64,000 nucleotides of DNA from Terebella lapidaria (GCA_949152475.1 OX424568.1:27317667-27381666); one strand, 5' to 3'; counted from the stretch's first letter, positions 44,041 through 56,385 are shown. Numbers and translations are program-made. Notes: generated from the letters alone by a model not told the origin.

Positions 44041-45050
44041 GTGAAATCAGGTGTTCCGGAAAGAGTGAGCATTTCCTGCCCCACTAGTGGCACTCGTCAT
44101 GAATTCGCCAAAATTAACATGAAAATAGATCTAGTTGCCTGGCAGACATGGATTTGTTGTATTTATCAACCAGATTATGATGACGTCCATAGAATTTCTT
44201 AAACGCTCTTTATTGACTTAAACGTATTTATTGACTGTACGATTCTACTATCCTGGTCTACGATATTGTTAAGATATTGCACCCTCTTGCATTGATGATG
44301 TTGCGAAGATTTGTGTTATTAGAATACATTTGCCATTTGAGGTTAATCCTGAGAGCTACGCAATTTTGTATGTAGGCATCATATAAAATACGCCTCGAGG
44401 GTGAATTCACATTAACACAGTCCTTGTTATCTATTGCACGATCAACACAATAGGCGAGGTAAAAAAATAAAGTGCTAGTTTTCACTTAAGGGTGGATAGT
44501 AACACTGGTGTTAAACTGATATGTGCTTTTGACCTACACATAAATGTTGAGATTTGACCATCTTTCAAGGGTTTGACAGTATAATTTGACATTGGAGTAC
44601 AGGGATGTTACTCGAGAGGTTATGACTTCTGAAAATTTTCCCTGTACTGTTAACATATGCTGGAACACTAAACACTTGAAAAAACAAAAGAAATCAGAAC
44701 TTCATGTTACTGCGTTTGAAAAACGAAACAGGTCAACACTCCAAGTTACAGTGGTGTTACAGGAGCGCAACAGGAGTCGCCATACTTACTCAAACCATTC
44801 AAAGTGTTTATAGTATGGATTTACAATAACGCTAACACTTCCAGTGAAACTCCATACTAACACTTAGTTCTGACCTCATCTAATGTCTGAGGAAAGTACG
44901 TTTTAGCACAGATGATGTATATGATACAACAGTGATGGACTGAATATGATTCATAGATAATGGGCTACAGACCTGTCACTAAACTGGTGATGGAAGGTTG
45001 AGGCAAGATCTGTATCTTAGTTTTCTGGTCGCATCCGGTGCAATACCGAT
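44041..45050. other. Stretch with no recognised feature
   Basis: Only short ORFs (75 codons at 44258 and 44586), none protein-like. No repeat similarity to the rest of the window was noticed. Confidence 0.4.
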
Positions 45051-46070
45051 GTAATAAGAGGTCAGTCACACCGGGTTTACGACCAGGTTAAGACCTATCT
45101 ACCACCAAAAATTTTGAGGATCTGTGGTAGATCGTAGAAATAGGACATCACTGCTCCCAAAAATTGTGGGTTACGTGAGCACAATTTGTCGCAGCAAGAA
45201 TTTAAATCAATTTTAAAAAAACTCCGAACCGTCGATTTCCAGTCCCGAGGTTGCAGATAGATCGTAGGATTACTCGTGCATCGTCGTATGAATAGTCATA
45301 CATATTCGTGTCAAAAATGATATGTGATTACTTGTGAGATTGGTCATACAATCCACACAGTTGGTTGTACAAAGTTTCGAGCAACCTCACGATCGCTAAA
45401 GGCCCAGTCACACTGGCAATGCGACCAAGTACGACCATGCTGCGACCAAATTTTTTTGTAATCGTGAACATATCGTGACACGAACGTACGACCGGTCGTA
45501 GAGGTCGTGAATGGTAGAGAAACTTCTAACCTACGATCTTTGGTCGCACGTTGGTCTTGTATAATCACACCACCAGTCTGGAAAGGTGGCACCACCAACC
45601 AGACCTTGTCGCGCGTTATTGACTGACCAATATTTCGTGCCACTAATCGTACAACCTGGCGACTAGTGGTGAATCAGTCGTACAACTTCACGATCAGTGG
45701 TGCGATTATATACGACCTGTATTGACTGGTAGTATGACCTTACGATTGGTGGTACCACTCATTCGCACCTGTACAAACGGGGATGAACATACACTTGAAC
45801 ATGTTTCAGCATTTTACTAAACTATACCACTGCAAAATATTTTTCCTGTTCAAGTCTTGTGCCCTTGTATCTAATCACAAGGACGGACGTGCTTCCAGCC
45901 CTACGACTGGTCATTGGTCGCAACGACTGGTTTAACGACAGGACGGTGGTCACTATGACTGATGGTACGACAGGTTGATGGTACGAGTGAAGTTACGACA
46001 GGTCGCTGCCACTGGTCATATGACTGCCTGTGATCAATCTTTTCCATTCTTTCAGTGACCATACAACCAA

Positions 46071-47144
46071 GTGTACCACCAATTTTCTAAAATATTAGAA
46101 AAAATTATGTTTATCAAAATTATTGGATTTTTCAACAGTCAAAGTTTATTCTATAAACACCAATATGGTTTTCGTGCTAAACACAGCACAATACACCCGG
46201 TTATACATCTACTAAATGCATGTGCTGAAGCTCATAATTCTTCTCCGAAACAATTAACACTGTCCATTTTCTGTGACCTCTCTAAGGCCTTTGATGTGAT
46301 AAATCATGACATATTATTAAGAAAACTAGAAATTTACGGCCTTAGGGGGGTTGCAAATCAATGGATAGAGAGCTATATGTCTGATAGAAAACAATTTGTC
46401 GAATTCGAAATTGTTAAATCAGATGTTGTTCCAGGACTACTTCTCTATCTAATATATGTGAATGATATTCCTAACTCTACAGATGCCAGTATACTTTCAT
46501 ATGCTGATGATACTTCCCTGTTTATATCTCATAGTGATATCAATACTCTGTTTGATGAGGCTAATTCAGAAATTAATAAATTGTACAAGTGGTTTTGTGC
46601 CAATAAACTATCATTAAATGCCAAAAAGGCTAAATTTATTGTATTGAGAGCCCCGAATCAGAAATGCAATATCCGCAATTTAAAGGTATTGATTAATGGA
46701 ATACCCTTGTCTCAAATTGGATCAGATTTTGAAGAGAAGAACACTAAATTTCTAGGCTTGATTATTGATGAAACTCTTTCGTGGAAGTATCACCTCATCC
46801 ATGTAAACAACAAAATATCCAAAGCCCTATACCAAATTAAACAAGTAAAAAATCAATTAACAACCGAAAACTTGATAACACTATATTGTGCAATGGTACA
46901 CCCATATATTACATATGGAATTACAGCGTGGGGAAATGCCACAGCCGCAAATTTAAACAGGACAAATATCTTACAAAAACGTACCATAAGAACTGTGCAT
47001 AAAGTTAAATATAATAGTCACACTGAACCACTTTACAAAAGCTTCAATATACTGAAGGTAAATGATCAATACAAATATGAAGTTTGCATGTTCATGCACG
47101 ACTTTGCAATGTCTAAGTTACCTATATCATTTTCAAACGTCTAA
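46071..47144 (+). pseudogene. LINE reverse transcriptase fragment
   Basis: The open frame has no ATG at its start. It includes QYGFRAKHST, FCDLSKAFDVINHDILLRKL, IESYMSDRKQF, then LIYVNDI and SYADDTSLF with the catalytic YADD at residues 144-147 of the frame. The usual GVPQGSILGP before LIYVNDI is lost (reads VVPGLLLY). The thumb region (NKLSLNAKKAKFIV, KFLGLIIDETLSWKYH) follows. The frame stops at 47144, and the C-terminal part continues in two other frames (KSRIIKFNKHILRDNL near 47145, then LYNFPVIWNSIVQQIGNYDF near 47240). It would have primed and copied the element RNA at the nick. Confidence 0.85.
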
Positions 47145-47814
47145 AAGTAGAATCATTAAATTCAACAAACACATATTACGCGACAATCTAAGGAACTATG
47201 TGAAAAAAGGTGCAATTCTAGTTTTGCAAAAAACTTCCATTATATAATTTCCCTGTCATTTGGAATTCAATTGTACAGCAAATTGGCAATTATGATTTCA
47301 AACATACTTTCAAAAAAGTGTTAAGAAATTATATGACGTCTTTCTACTCTTCAACCATAAAATGTACAAATGTTTTTTGTACAATGTGTCGCACTTGACT
47401 GATAGTTTGAATTGGACTACACGGACCTTTTATTCCACTAGAGCCTGGTTATGGTCACGGTATGATGTATTCCTCTCCTCCTCTCCACTGGTGTTTCCTT
47501 GTCAGACCGGGCAAGCCTTACAAATTAAAACAATCAACTCAACTTTAGTATTATTCATATCTATAATATAAATATTATACACCAATATACTTATATTTGG
47601 TATATGTGTTATGTTTTTTTGTAAATGTTAACATTGTTTATTCCAAATTATGTTATTTTTTTCTAAGGGACCAAATGGAAGACAGCAGATGCTAATTTGG
47701 TACCCTTGTTTTCCATCAAACCCTGAAAATTTTTGCACATATCTGTATATATATTGACATGTACTGCTGATGTGAAAACGAAAATAAATTCTATTCTATT
47801 CTATTCTATTCTAT
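46077..47814 (+). mobile_element. CR1/L2-type LINE, 5'-truncated
   Basis: The insertion starts within the reverse transcriptase, has a (ATTCT)n tail at 47787-47814 and is bordered by TGTAC at 46072-46076 and 47815-47819, a likely target duplication. It lies within the inner inverted-repeat element. The short tandem tail and RT type fit the CR1/L2/Crack group. Confidence 0.8.
47787..47814 (+). repeat. LINE tail, (ATTCT)n
   Basis: About five TTCTA units after AAAATAAA. This is the 3' end of the LINE. Confidence 0.85.
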
Positions 47815-48234
47815 TGTACATTCACTTGATAACTGTCGTATACACAGTCGCCACTTGCGATTGTAGTGGCGTTCACTGGTGATCAGTCGTAAGCAAAATT
47901 GAAACTAATCGTGCCACCATAAAATCGTACGACTCAATGTGACTAGCCTTTAATGCGACTAGATATGAGATGTTTTATTAATTTATTTGATGCAGCACCT
48001 ACGAACAAGTACAACGCTGATCATTGGCTTCATATATAGGCACCCCGGTGTGGCAGTTGGAGATATACCGCTGGAAATTATAACAGTATAATTCTCTAAT
48101 GACAGAGCAAGAGACAATCTACCAAGGAACCCAGTCTAGAGCAGTATACATACGAAACTGATCAGTCGCACAAGAGGCTGCGAGTGATAGCCAATACCCA
48201 CGAATAGTTCATGATTCTTTTGTCATGGCCAAGT

Positions 48235-48306
48235 CCCTATTTTTAATAGGAACCTCTCAGGCAGGTTCCTATCTAGATAGGAACCTGAGAGAAATATAAA
48301 AATAGG
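48235..48306. other. Palindromic hairpin
   Basis: A perfect 24-base palindrome is centred on TCTAGA (48263-48286; half site AGGTTCCTATCT). It is extended by CCTATTTTTA on the left and TAAAAATAGG on the right. It lies in the right arm of the outer element. Confidence 0.8.
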
Positions 48307-49065
48307 AAAGACTACGAGTGTACAAACAGTGTATGCCAAAAACTACACATGTTTGTTCACTTGAGTCGTTTCGTCATTGCCAAAATTTAATCCGGATGAC
48401 GTCTTAGACTGCACGCTGTGCCGGACTATGTAGATACCAGGTCATGCAATGTTGATGGTGTTCATATTGAATAACACCAACATTTGGCGACAGGTGGCAG
48501 CACACGAAAATGAAATGTAGTGGCGATTCATTTTGAACTGGATGATCGTATTGACAACAACATTGTCCCATTAGAATGGCTTGCCTCATCTACGATCCGA
48601 GAACGGAACACAATTATCTGTCCTCCAGTCAGTGAGGAATGTATGCAAAAAACATAAAATCTTTCATGTACAGGGACAGTACACAGCCAGGGCTTTAACC
48701 AAAAGTGTCACGGTACTGGTAATCACTATAAATTCGTCTCTCATAGCCAGGATACCAAATATGTGAATGGTGTCGATACTGTGATGCATGGCATGACATA
48801 TTGATATTCGTTTGTTTATACCCATGTTAGCCACTGAGTTCATTCAAGTGTGACCACGTTTAGTTGTATGACTCGCATATAGACTGGGTTGACATTTAGT
48901 GCTTGGAGTAATATTGTTGACACTGGTACGCTGGAGAACTCAGCGATTGTATGCAATGCAATACACGTGCATTCTTTCCCGGTTTTTGCAAAATAACAAC
49001 AACTGTAGCGAGAACATGAGAGGAGCAGCTACTTCGAACTGGCAACACAGACATGCATCGGCGGA

Positions 49066-49083
49066 GGGGGGGGGGGGGGGGGG
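49066..49083. repeat. Poly-G tract
   Basis: Eighteen G in a row, followed by a G-rich tail to 49138. Small ORFs around it are by-products. Confidence 0.85.
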
Positions 49084-49326
49084 TAAAGGGGAGGGGATTT
49101 GTATGGGGCCAAGAGGGTGGGGGTGGGGTGGTGTAGTGTGACTAGCTGTCGTGAACCATGTGAACAAATGCAACTAATATATGCATGGCTTTTGGTTAGT
49201 AGGAACAATTGTATATCATGAATATACAAAATTAATTCTATTAAAAACGTATTTGATTGGTGAAACAGATATTCCATGCAAACTCTGTTTGTGAAAAGTA
49301 TCATTGGGAGAATCCTGAACTATGTC

Positions 49327-49424
49327 GGATAGGGCCCATGGCTTCTGATCTATTGTAGATAGGACCCTCCGGCTTCGCCGTCGGGTTCCTATCTGCAATA
49401 GATCCTCAGCCTGGGGCCCTATCC
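49327..49424. other. Long imperfect hairpin
   Basis: GGATAGGGCCC at the left and GGGCCCTATCC at the right close a stem that also pairs GATCTATTGTAGATAGGA with TCCTATCTGCAATAGATC. The loop CGGCTTCGCCG is itself a small hairpin. Arms are about 45 bases with about 80 percent pairing by eye. Confidence 0.75.
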
Positions 49425-49674
49425 TATACATAATTGCATGAGAGGTCGCCAAGATCACGACTGATCGTACTTGCGGTAACAACAAGCCGCGATTGATGGT
49501 ATGCTTCGTTTCCCGCCTGATCTCTCACTCGCTTCAACAATCGTTGCATGACCCACCATCAGATGTAGGAGCAAGCGTAACATGCGACGGCAATTTTGGC
49601 TCCTAACAACCGTCACTGATCAGTCGCAATTAACCAGAATCGTCAACAGTGTATCTGGTGTGACCAAGGCTTAA

Positions 49675-51299
49675 GATTCAGAAATACCCACCATTTTTTT
49701 GTGTAGCACAGTAAATATTGCAGCATTGAATATTACTAAATTATTTTTATCAAACCCAATATGGGGAAAAAGGCCTAGAAATAGCATTTGAGCAAGCAAT
49801 ATTATATTAAAGAAGAATTTTGAAGTATTTAATCAAATTTTAGGATGCCAAATGACAAAGTTAAATTACACAATTTTACGCGTCACCGTTCATATAAAAA
49901 TATACATTAACAAATCTGCTAACTATTTTTCCAACAATTGCCACATACCCAAGTCTATGAGCCGAGCCTTACTTTTTTAGATTTCCCCCTCAAAACCATA
50001 CAATGGATTTTTGAAGTTGACTCTGCTGTGAGAACTGAACAACAAATCCATCATGGCTACAGGTTCACTTCCAAGGGGACTACTTTTTTAACCCTTGTAC
50101 ACCTATGGAACATTCATTCATTGTCTGGAAGGGGAAGATGTATGACAAATAAGTTGAATAAGTGAGAACAAGCAGATATACTTTGTTTACAGGAATCTTG
50201 TGTGCTACATGCTACAGGCACCTGCCTGGACTGTGTGTGCAGTCATGTGTAACACACCTGCAAGGTGCACACTGCTTCCCTCATGTTCATAGAAGCTCAA
50301 ATACTGTACATGATGTGCATGTCAAAACCAATTCAGTATACTGCTCAAGCTCTCATATTAATCTGCAATACTGAGGTTAAATACTACTAATAAATATCTG
50401 AATACACAACATATTTTCAGAACATATATATTTTTCATTATTAATATTGTAAATGGTTCAATTCTGCCATGCCAACACATACAAGAGCATGTACAAGTGG
50501 AATTTATAAAAGTGATTAATTAAAAAATTTCATTTACAAAATTCAGTAAATTAATATACCTAGTATTACCTACCAAGCATGAAACACAAGTATTAAAACC
50601 ATCGTTAATTTAATTCTTGACTACAAGTTGTTTGACATTAGTTTCATTTATTGATTCACTTTTATCATAGGCACACACACTTATCCAATTGGTCAGTTCA
50701 TTCTTTTCTCTATATTAGTTGCCAAGAAAGTGGCTCAGAATAACTGACATAAAAAATACCAGCATTTGTACATAACCATAATGACATCATGCTAGGTCAT
50801 GATGCAATCAGGCTGTTTCTCAATAAATGTATTTACCATATATGTTCAATATTTCAATAGTTTCCTGTATAATAGAAAAACAGTACTCAAATGCTCATAT
50901 GAAAATTGTATACTATGGGAAGAAGTACATATAAATTACCATGGTCACAAAAAGTGAAATGAACATGGTCAGACATCTAATAACTAACATACTGTACATG
51001 TTTCACAATACTTTTTGTTTTGGCCATACACACACCAAAAAATCAAATGTATGAACTATTTTGGCCTTCATCTGAGTGTCCCTGTCACCATGGTTACTGT
51101 ACATCATGATGAATTTGCTCAAGGAATGCCAGGACTGGGCAACCATCAAACCCTACTACAGACATTGAATGTGCATGGAAATACATGTACATCCAAAATA
51201 CAGGGATCAATTTATCCAAGTATGTAGAAAAAAATAGCCCAAGGTCTAAGATAGGTTACCGGACAATATATAATACTAGTAGCTGTATTTTGTCCCTTT
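49675..51299. other. AT-rich stretch with no recognised gene
   Basis: Short ORFs only. GAGCCGAGCCTTACTTTTT near 49959 is inverse to AATGTAAGGCTCGGCTC near 54784. Near 50740-51000 the sequence is AT-rich with no repeat that I can name. Confidence 0.4.
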
Positions 51300-51830
51300 G
51301 TCTTAGAAATAAGGTCACTGGTCAAACTTAAAGTCACGAGAGTGTTCAGCATATTTGATTTCCTATACGTTCACAATTGATTACTAAGCTGAGAATTCAA
51401 TAATGAGAGAGATAATAATCATCATGTCCTGTGACCTTGAAAATCAAATCAAATGTCAAATTAAAGGTCTACAGAATATTCAGCATTTATGATTTGCTGT
51501 ATGTCAACAATTGATTTCTAAGATGTAAAGTCGATAATAAGCGAGATAATAGCCATTTTGTGCTTTGACCTTGAAAAGTAGGTCAAAGGTCAATTTCAAG
51601 GTCATCAGAGTATTCGACATATAACATTTCCTATATGTCCGCAATTGATTCCTAAGCTGTAAAGTCGATAATAAGCGAGATATTAGCCATTTTGGGCTCT
51701 GACCTTGAAAATGAGGTTAAAGGTCAAATTCAAGGTCACGAGAATATTCAGCATATATCATTTCCTATATGTCCACAATTGATTCCGAGTCTCTAATCTC
51801 AATATTAAGTGAGATATTAGGCTTAATGTG
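51300..51830 (-). repeat. Minisatellite array, inverted relative to 43020-43510
   Basis: About four units carrying CAATTGATTCCTAAGCTGTA, AAGTCGATAATAAGCGAGAT, AGCCATTTTGTGC, GACCTTGAAAAT and TCAAGGTCA in reverse order to the first array. Unit length is about 140-150. Confidence 0.8.
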
Positions 51831-51839
51831 TCCCATTAT

Positions 51840-52280
51840 GAAGCATAGGAGAGTTTAACATGGGAAAGTCCCATCTGGGCCGAGTTTGGGCCAAAATGGC
51901 CCACTTCGAGCGATTCAAGCGCAACGAAACTGATACACATCACAGGAGTACATATGAGGAGTGTTATGTATCAAAAAGAAAAAAAGTTACTGAACAGATT
52001 TTGAGAAAATGGCCGCCAAAGTCCAAAATCAGACATTTTTCGTCGAAAATGGCCGCCATTTTGAAAAAAAATGCGGAAATCAGAAAACTAAAAAAAACCT
52101 TTCCTGGGAATATTTTTAGGTATTTTTGTGCAAAATTTCAGAAAGATCGGACCGTATACTTTAAAGATAAAAATGTGAACGTACGGACGACGGACGGACG
52201 GACGGCTGGACGGACGACGGACGACGGACGCAACGCCATGCCAATAGGTTATCGGACCATAGGTCCGGTAACCTAAAAAT
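51840..52280 (+). repeat. Dispersed repeat with ATGGCCGCC blocks and a 3' hairpin
   Basis: AAAATGGCCGCC, TTTTTCGTCGAAAATGGCC, AAATTTCAGAAAGATCGGAC, then a run of GGACGGACG and the hairpin at 52245-52275. It resembles 7250-7735. The 138-codon ORF here is a by-product of the repeat (Lys/Arg-rich, then a (DGR)n-like tail). Confidence 0.7.
52245..52275. other. Hairpin, end of the ATGGCCGCC repeat
   Basis: TAGGTTATCGGACC, loop ATA, GGTCCGGTAACCTA, one mismatch. Confidence 0.8.
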
Positions 52281-52337
52281 GTTAACAGATAATGTGGCGG
52301 ACGACGACGACAGACAACGCACGAAAAACCACGACAA

Positions 52338-52369
52338 TAGCTTATCGGCCCTTATGGGCCGGTAAGCTA
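52338..52369. other. Hairpin
   Basis: TAGCTTATCGGCCC, loop TTAT, GGGCCGGTAAGCTA, one mismatch. The stem is the same as at 7702-7732. Confidence 0.8.
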
Positions 52370-52406
52370 AAAATATGGACGGACGGCGCCGACGCTGACG
52401 ACGACG

Positions 52407-52429
52407 CGGACCATAGGTCCGGTAACCTA
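52407..52429. other. Partial hairpin
   Basis: CGGACC, ATA, GGTCCGGTAACCTA: the right half matches the hairpin at 52245, but the left arm is truncated to six bases. Confidence 0.6.
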
Positions 52430-52444
52430 AAAACATTGTCATTC

Positions 52445-53030
52445 AATTCAGCCTGTTTGCAAAAGTTCATGCAACTGCTGGAGGCATAGCATCCCAGGTC
52501 CAAACATGATATTGTCAGGCATTACATGGAAATACAAACTCTCCACATGATATCTAAACCAGATAATAATGTTCACATCTCGGTATGCAAGCCACAGTAT
52601 ATCTATGTAAATTAGTACTCACAGTATATCTGCAGCACAGAGTAGGTCTTCTAGCACATATCGACTTGCCGATATGTCCAATTTCGGTAGATACATATGA
52701 CACAGTTTTCTTCGTCGCTTCGGAGACGATGTTGCTAGTCAGACCCACAATTTCAATCTCTGTAGCAGCACACACTTATCCAGTTAGTGAGTATATCCAA
52801 CTGGGGATCCACTTCATGTGGCACCAATCAAACAGCTGAATCACATCACAGTGATTAGCTGTTATCAACATCATCAATAATACGGGTAAAACACGTAGCA
52901 ACACATCCATAATATCCATTCTGTCATCTGGTGACAGAATCTGTAATCTGGTGCTCTGGTGATTGCATGTGTTCACATGACATGATGCAAGATGCAGGAT
53001 TTAGAGACGTGGGTGGGGTTCATTGTCCTC
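52445..53030. other. Stretch with no recognised gene
   Basis: An inexact inverted CTGTCATCTGGTGACAG occurs near 52921. ORFs are short and overlap on both strands. Confidence 0.4.
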
Positions 53031-53046
53031 GGGGGGGGGGGGGGGG
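53031..53046. repeat. Poly-G tract
   Basis: Sixteen G in a row. Confidence 0.85.
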
Positions 53047-55230
53047 CTGAACATCCCCCTTCCCCTAATTGTCATGTGGTAGAGGCCTGCAAATAAAAAA
53101 GTAAAGTGAACGTGTAATTTGTGAAATATTCATAAGTAAATTTTGGGTGTACAGTATGCTAGACTGGGTACATGTAGGATTGAAACCTGCAACCTCTGGC
53201 ACGGCAGTGGAATATTGACACATAATTTTGACACACAAAACTTGACACACAATTTAAGTAGTGGCGGAATGACTGAAGTAGGAACCAATTATTCGTGTCA
53301 TGGGAATCAAACCGAACAGGTACTCGTCTGTGATATTAGATAATTAGTTAGAAAGTTTTGGCTGTTTTCTATGCTGGTACTATGTTGTAGGAACTAAGTA
53401 TCGGAAATAACGAGAAGTACAGTTAATTTCAACAGCATTTTCCATGGATTCGATGAAGCTAATGTAGTTTAATGTCAATATTTCATGACACATTTCGGGC
53501 CAATTTTTTGTCCATAACGAATGTTCAAATAGTGAAATATGAACCGAATAATAGCAATTTTTGATGCTTCAACGAATAATCCCTAAGTACTAGTTCTGGA
53601 AATAAATTTAAGACATACTAGTACCAGTAGATGGTCTACCCATATACTGTATTGTACCGGCAGTTTAAATTATCAACAACATGTTCATTATTCAGTTCCT
53701 GTGCTTTTCTGTGTAAACAGACCGCCTGTCCTAATCAGTATCAATAATAAACAAACACTGTTTGTTGGTATAAAAAATAAACAAATACTAACCTGTTGCA
53801 CTGGCCAAAATGTGTGCATGTCCCTGAGTTGACAGACCAATTGCAAATTCTACAAATGGGTGGCATCGAACCTTCCCATGTGCCGGACATGGCAAATGAT
53901 AGGGTTAACCACACACGTGACCCGCATATCAGTGTTGTTTACATGCTGGTCAGCTGTTGATGCACATGGGCTTGCATGTGATTTTTGTGACAAATGTTTA
54001 CTTCCGATCGGTTCCGAGTCGGATTGAAGGGCAAAGCACATGTGTCCTGGAATGGGTTGCGTACGTGATATATTCACCTGCAGACGTTGACAGTTGTTGG
54101 ATCGTTGTAACTCATTGGCGTATAACATTCCTGTATCTAAATCAGTCATTTTGGACTATCTCAAGTGTTTTGATTGACGACAGTGCCTCAAAACTTTTTT
54201 GTTGTTTGGGAAATTCCTGGAAACATTCAATGCGCCATCTGGCGAATAGAAGTCCTGAGTCATTCCTTGCCCAATTACGTGTGCGGCAGCATTGCAAATA
54301 GTCCCATATTATTCGGTATTGTCGCATTGAAGAAATGTTATTTATCTGTGTATTACTTGAATTTACTTAGAGCATCTCCATTACAGCTTGAAAAGTCGAT
54401 TATTATACTATTATTATTCCTGTTATAATGAGGCACCGATCAGCTGTTGGGATGTGTAATGATACAATGACGTATCATCTTGATCACGTGATTTAGGAAT
54501 ACAAACATGCCGTTTTGCCAAAACTGTTTTGAAATGTTATCATTTGGATTGTGTTTTTAGAACAAAATAACGGAACAACTGTTGTAATGGATATGTACAG
54601 ATGAAGAATACATCCCAAGGATTAATAGTAAGTGCCACAAACTATGCATTGTCGCCTATTTCAATGCAGATTTGTTACAGCAATGTTGCCCCCAAAACGT
54701 GCTGAAAATGAAAAATGGCGGTTTTCTTGAAAATGCAGTGAGAACGATGACAATTTCTCACGTACCTATAGAGAAAGTCAAAAATGTAAGGCTCGGCTCG
54801 AATATTACACAGATATAACTTTCTAAACACTGAGGTCCCTAGGGACCTGTCTTCACTCAGTTTGAGAACCGCTACGCGTAAAATTGGGTTTTGATCCGGA
54901 TGGATCCAGACCCACATGGGTTACCAACATATTTTTTAAATGTTGAGAACTGACTAATCTGCTACCACAACCTGAAATTTTAGACCTAGTATTACTCAAT
55001 AATTCATAACAAATGACTCCTTTTTGGTGCGGTTCTGCCCTGAGCAAAAAATGGCTTCCAAGATGGTGGGTCTCACTGCATCTTAAGTTATTTTCTGATT
55101 CCAGAATATAAAATCCAGACTATAAACGTCACACAAAATACCGGCGTTTTGATACTCACATTTCCTTCTATACCTTCATGTTCATGAAACAGTGCAGTTC
55201 AATGAGAATCTCATGATTCGTGTGAGATTA
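53047..55230. other. Stretch with no recognised gene
   Basis: ORFs up to 114 codons (53957) overlap ORFs on the other strand and show no family motifs. AAAATGGCGG and CAAGATGG pieces near 54713 and 55058 resemble the ATGGCCGCC repeat only weakly. A GGATTGAAACC near 53181 is B-box-like but has no A box or stems. Confidence 0.4.
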
Positions 55231-56110
55231 CGAATAGCGTGGCTAAAGGATATTGACGACACAAATGATTACTTTCTTGGGGATTGAGAATTCCAAGCAC
55301 ACGTATGAGAACGGAGCTGATCGATACAATTTGTCCCGTCTCTGTGTCTACATTACTGGGGAGAAATGGGCGTCATAATTTGAGAGATTCTCGTCTCTCA
55401 CGGAGATTAATTTCCTGGCCCATTGACCTTCTACGGAACTGGTAAACGGAGCCCAGTTTTATGGAGTGGGGGTGGGGGGGGGGGGGGTAACACTAGATAC
55501 AAAGAGTGCGTCACTGAATCCAGGGGAGTAAGAACGACTGAGAGACAAATTTTCGACATCTTAGCTGAATTACTGAAGTAAGAATATGGCTATACCTAGT
55601 ATGATAAATACCATTGTGTTTCTGGTATGAAGTTATCCTGCCAAAAAATAATTCATGATATATCCTTCATGACCCTTCAAATATCCTTCATGATACAAGA
55701 ATCGTTGGCGCATCAGACCTTTATACTCATCTCGAAGAAATGTTTCACAATCCATGTTTTCTTCCATGTAACTAATTTACTCCAGGTGCAAACGTAATAG
55801 CCTCCAAGCAGGAACCCGATATATGGAGCTGATAGATCGGGTTGTGAGCATGCCCCTCATACCCCTCAATTGTCTCTGCTACTATTGGAATATAATGGTT
55901 ATTTATGTATGCTCGCCAAATCTTGTTGCACATTTTTAGTGAGACTTGATATTCTGAAGCATGTCATATTCACTTTTTATGGCTTTTACACGAAGTTTGG
56001 CACTAACACATACAGGAAATATTGGTCATTAAACGATAAAAAATCAAATTTTTTAGGTCGTGGTTCTTCAAAATTCTATTGCCTACAATGTCGGATAATT
56101 AAATGAACAA
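55230..56110. repeat. Diverged copy of block y
   Basis: TTGGGGATTGAGAATTCCAA, GAAATGGGCGTCATAATTTG, TTAATTTCCTGGCCCATTGA and AATGGTTATTTATGTATGC follow in the order of 8210-8860. It carries a poly-G run near 55474. Confidence 0.65.
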
Positions 56111-56385
56111 TAAAACAAAAATTTTCTTTCAAACATATCGTGCAGAGTTTATTCCTTTGTTCTGGCGTTGATAGAACAGGTTTCCACTTGAGATGTACCC
56201 AAGAATATATGGGTTGTACGTTGTAAATTGGCTTGTGTTAAAATTTGTGTGTGTGATAATATTTCGTGCTGCCTGATATCATTTCGAATTCTGGCGGACG
56301 CTAAACAAAGTTCTAACTCAACACGGCCTAATGCGCTTCTTAAAGTGAAGATATAACAATAGACATGATTGACCGCATGCTGAGA

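Larger units (their letters stand above)
45399..47950. mobile_element. Inner inverted-repeat element, with LINE inserted
   Basis: Left AAGGCCCAGTCACACTG and right (inverted) AAGGCTAGTCACATTG, both flanked by TA (45397-45398 and 47951-47952), which fits a TA target duplication as in Tc1/mariner-type elements. Without the LINE it would be about 0.8 kb. No transposase is seen, so it is non-autonomous. Its ends could also be read with TAA/TTA as in PIF/Harbinger, but the two sides then do not match. Confidence 0.6.
45055..49674. mobile_element. Outer inverted-repeat element carrying nested insertions
   Basis: The left edge reads TAAGAGGTCAGTCACACCGG, and the right edge read inverted is TAAGCCTTGGTCACACCAG. 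The interior is full of short GTCGTA and GGTCGTAC motifs in both orientations. The inner element at 45400-47949 uses similar ends. The outer pairing is weaker than the inner one and is an inference from the shared GTCACACC and the flanking TAAG. Confidence 0.4.

Noticed and set aside
49029-49304. Proline-rich minus-strand ORFs
   Set aside because: They are produced by the poly-G tract on the other strand.
51860-52276. A 138-residue protein
   Set aside because: It is a translation of the ATGGCCGCC/GACGGACG repeat; similar frames with different reading arise at 7345-7861.
53150-53215. tRNA-derived SINE head
   Set aside because: Only a B-box-like GGATTGAAACC; no A box at the right distance, no acceptor or anticodon stems.
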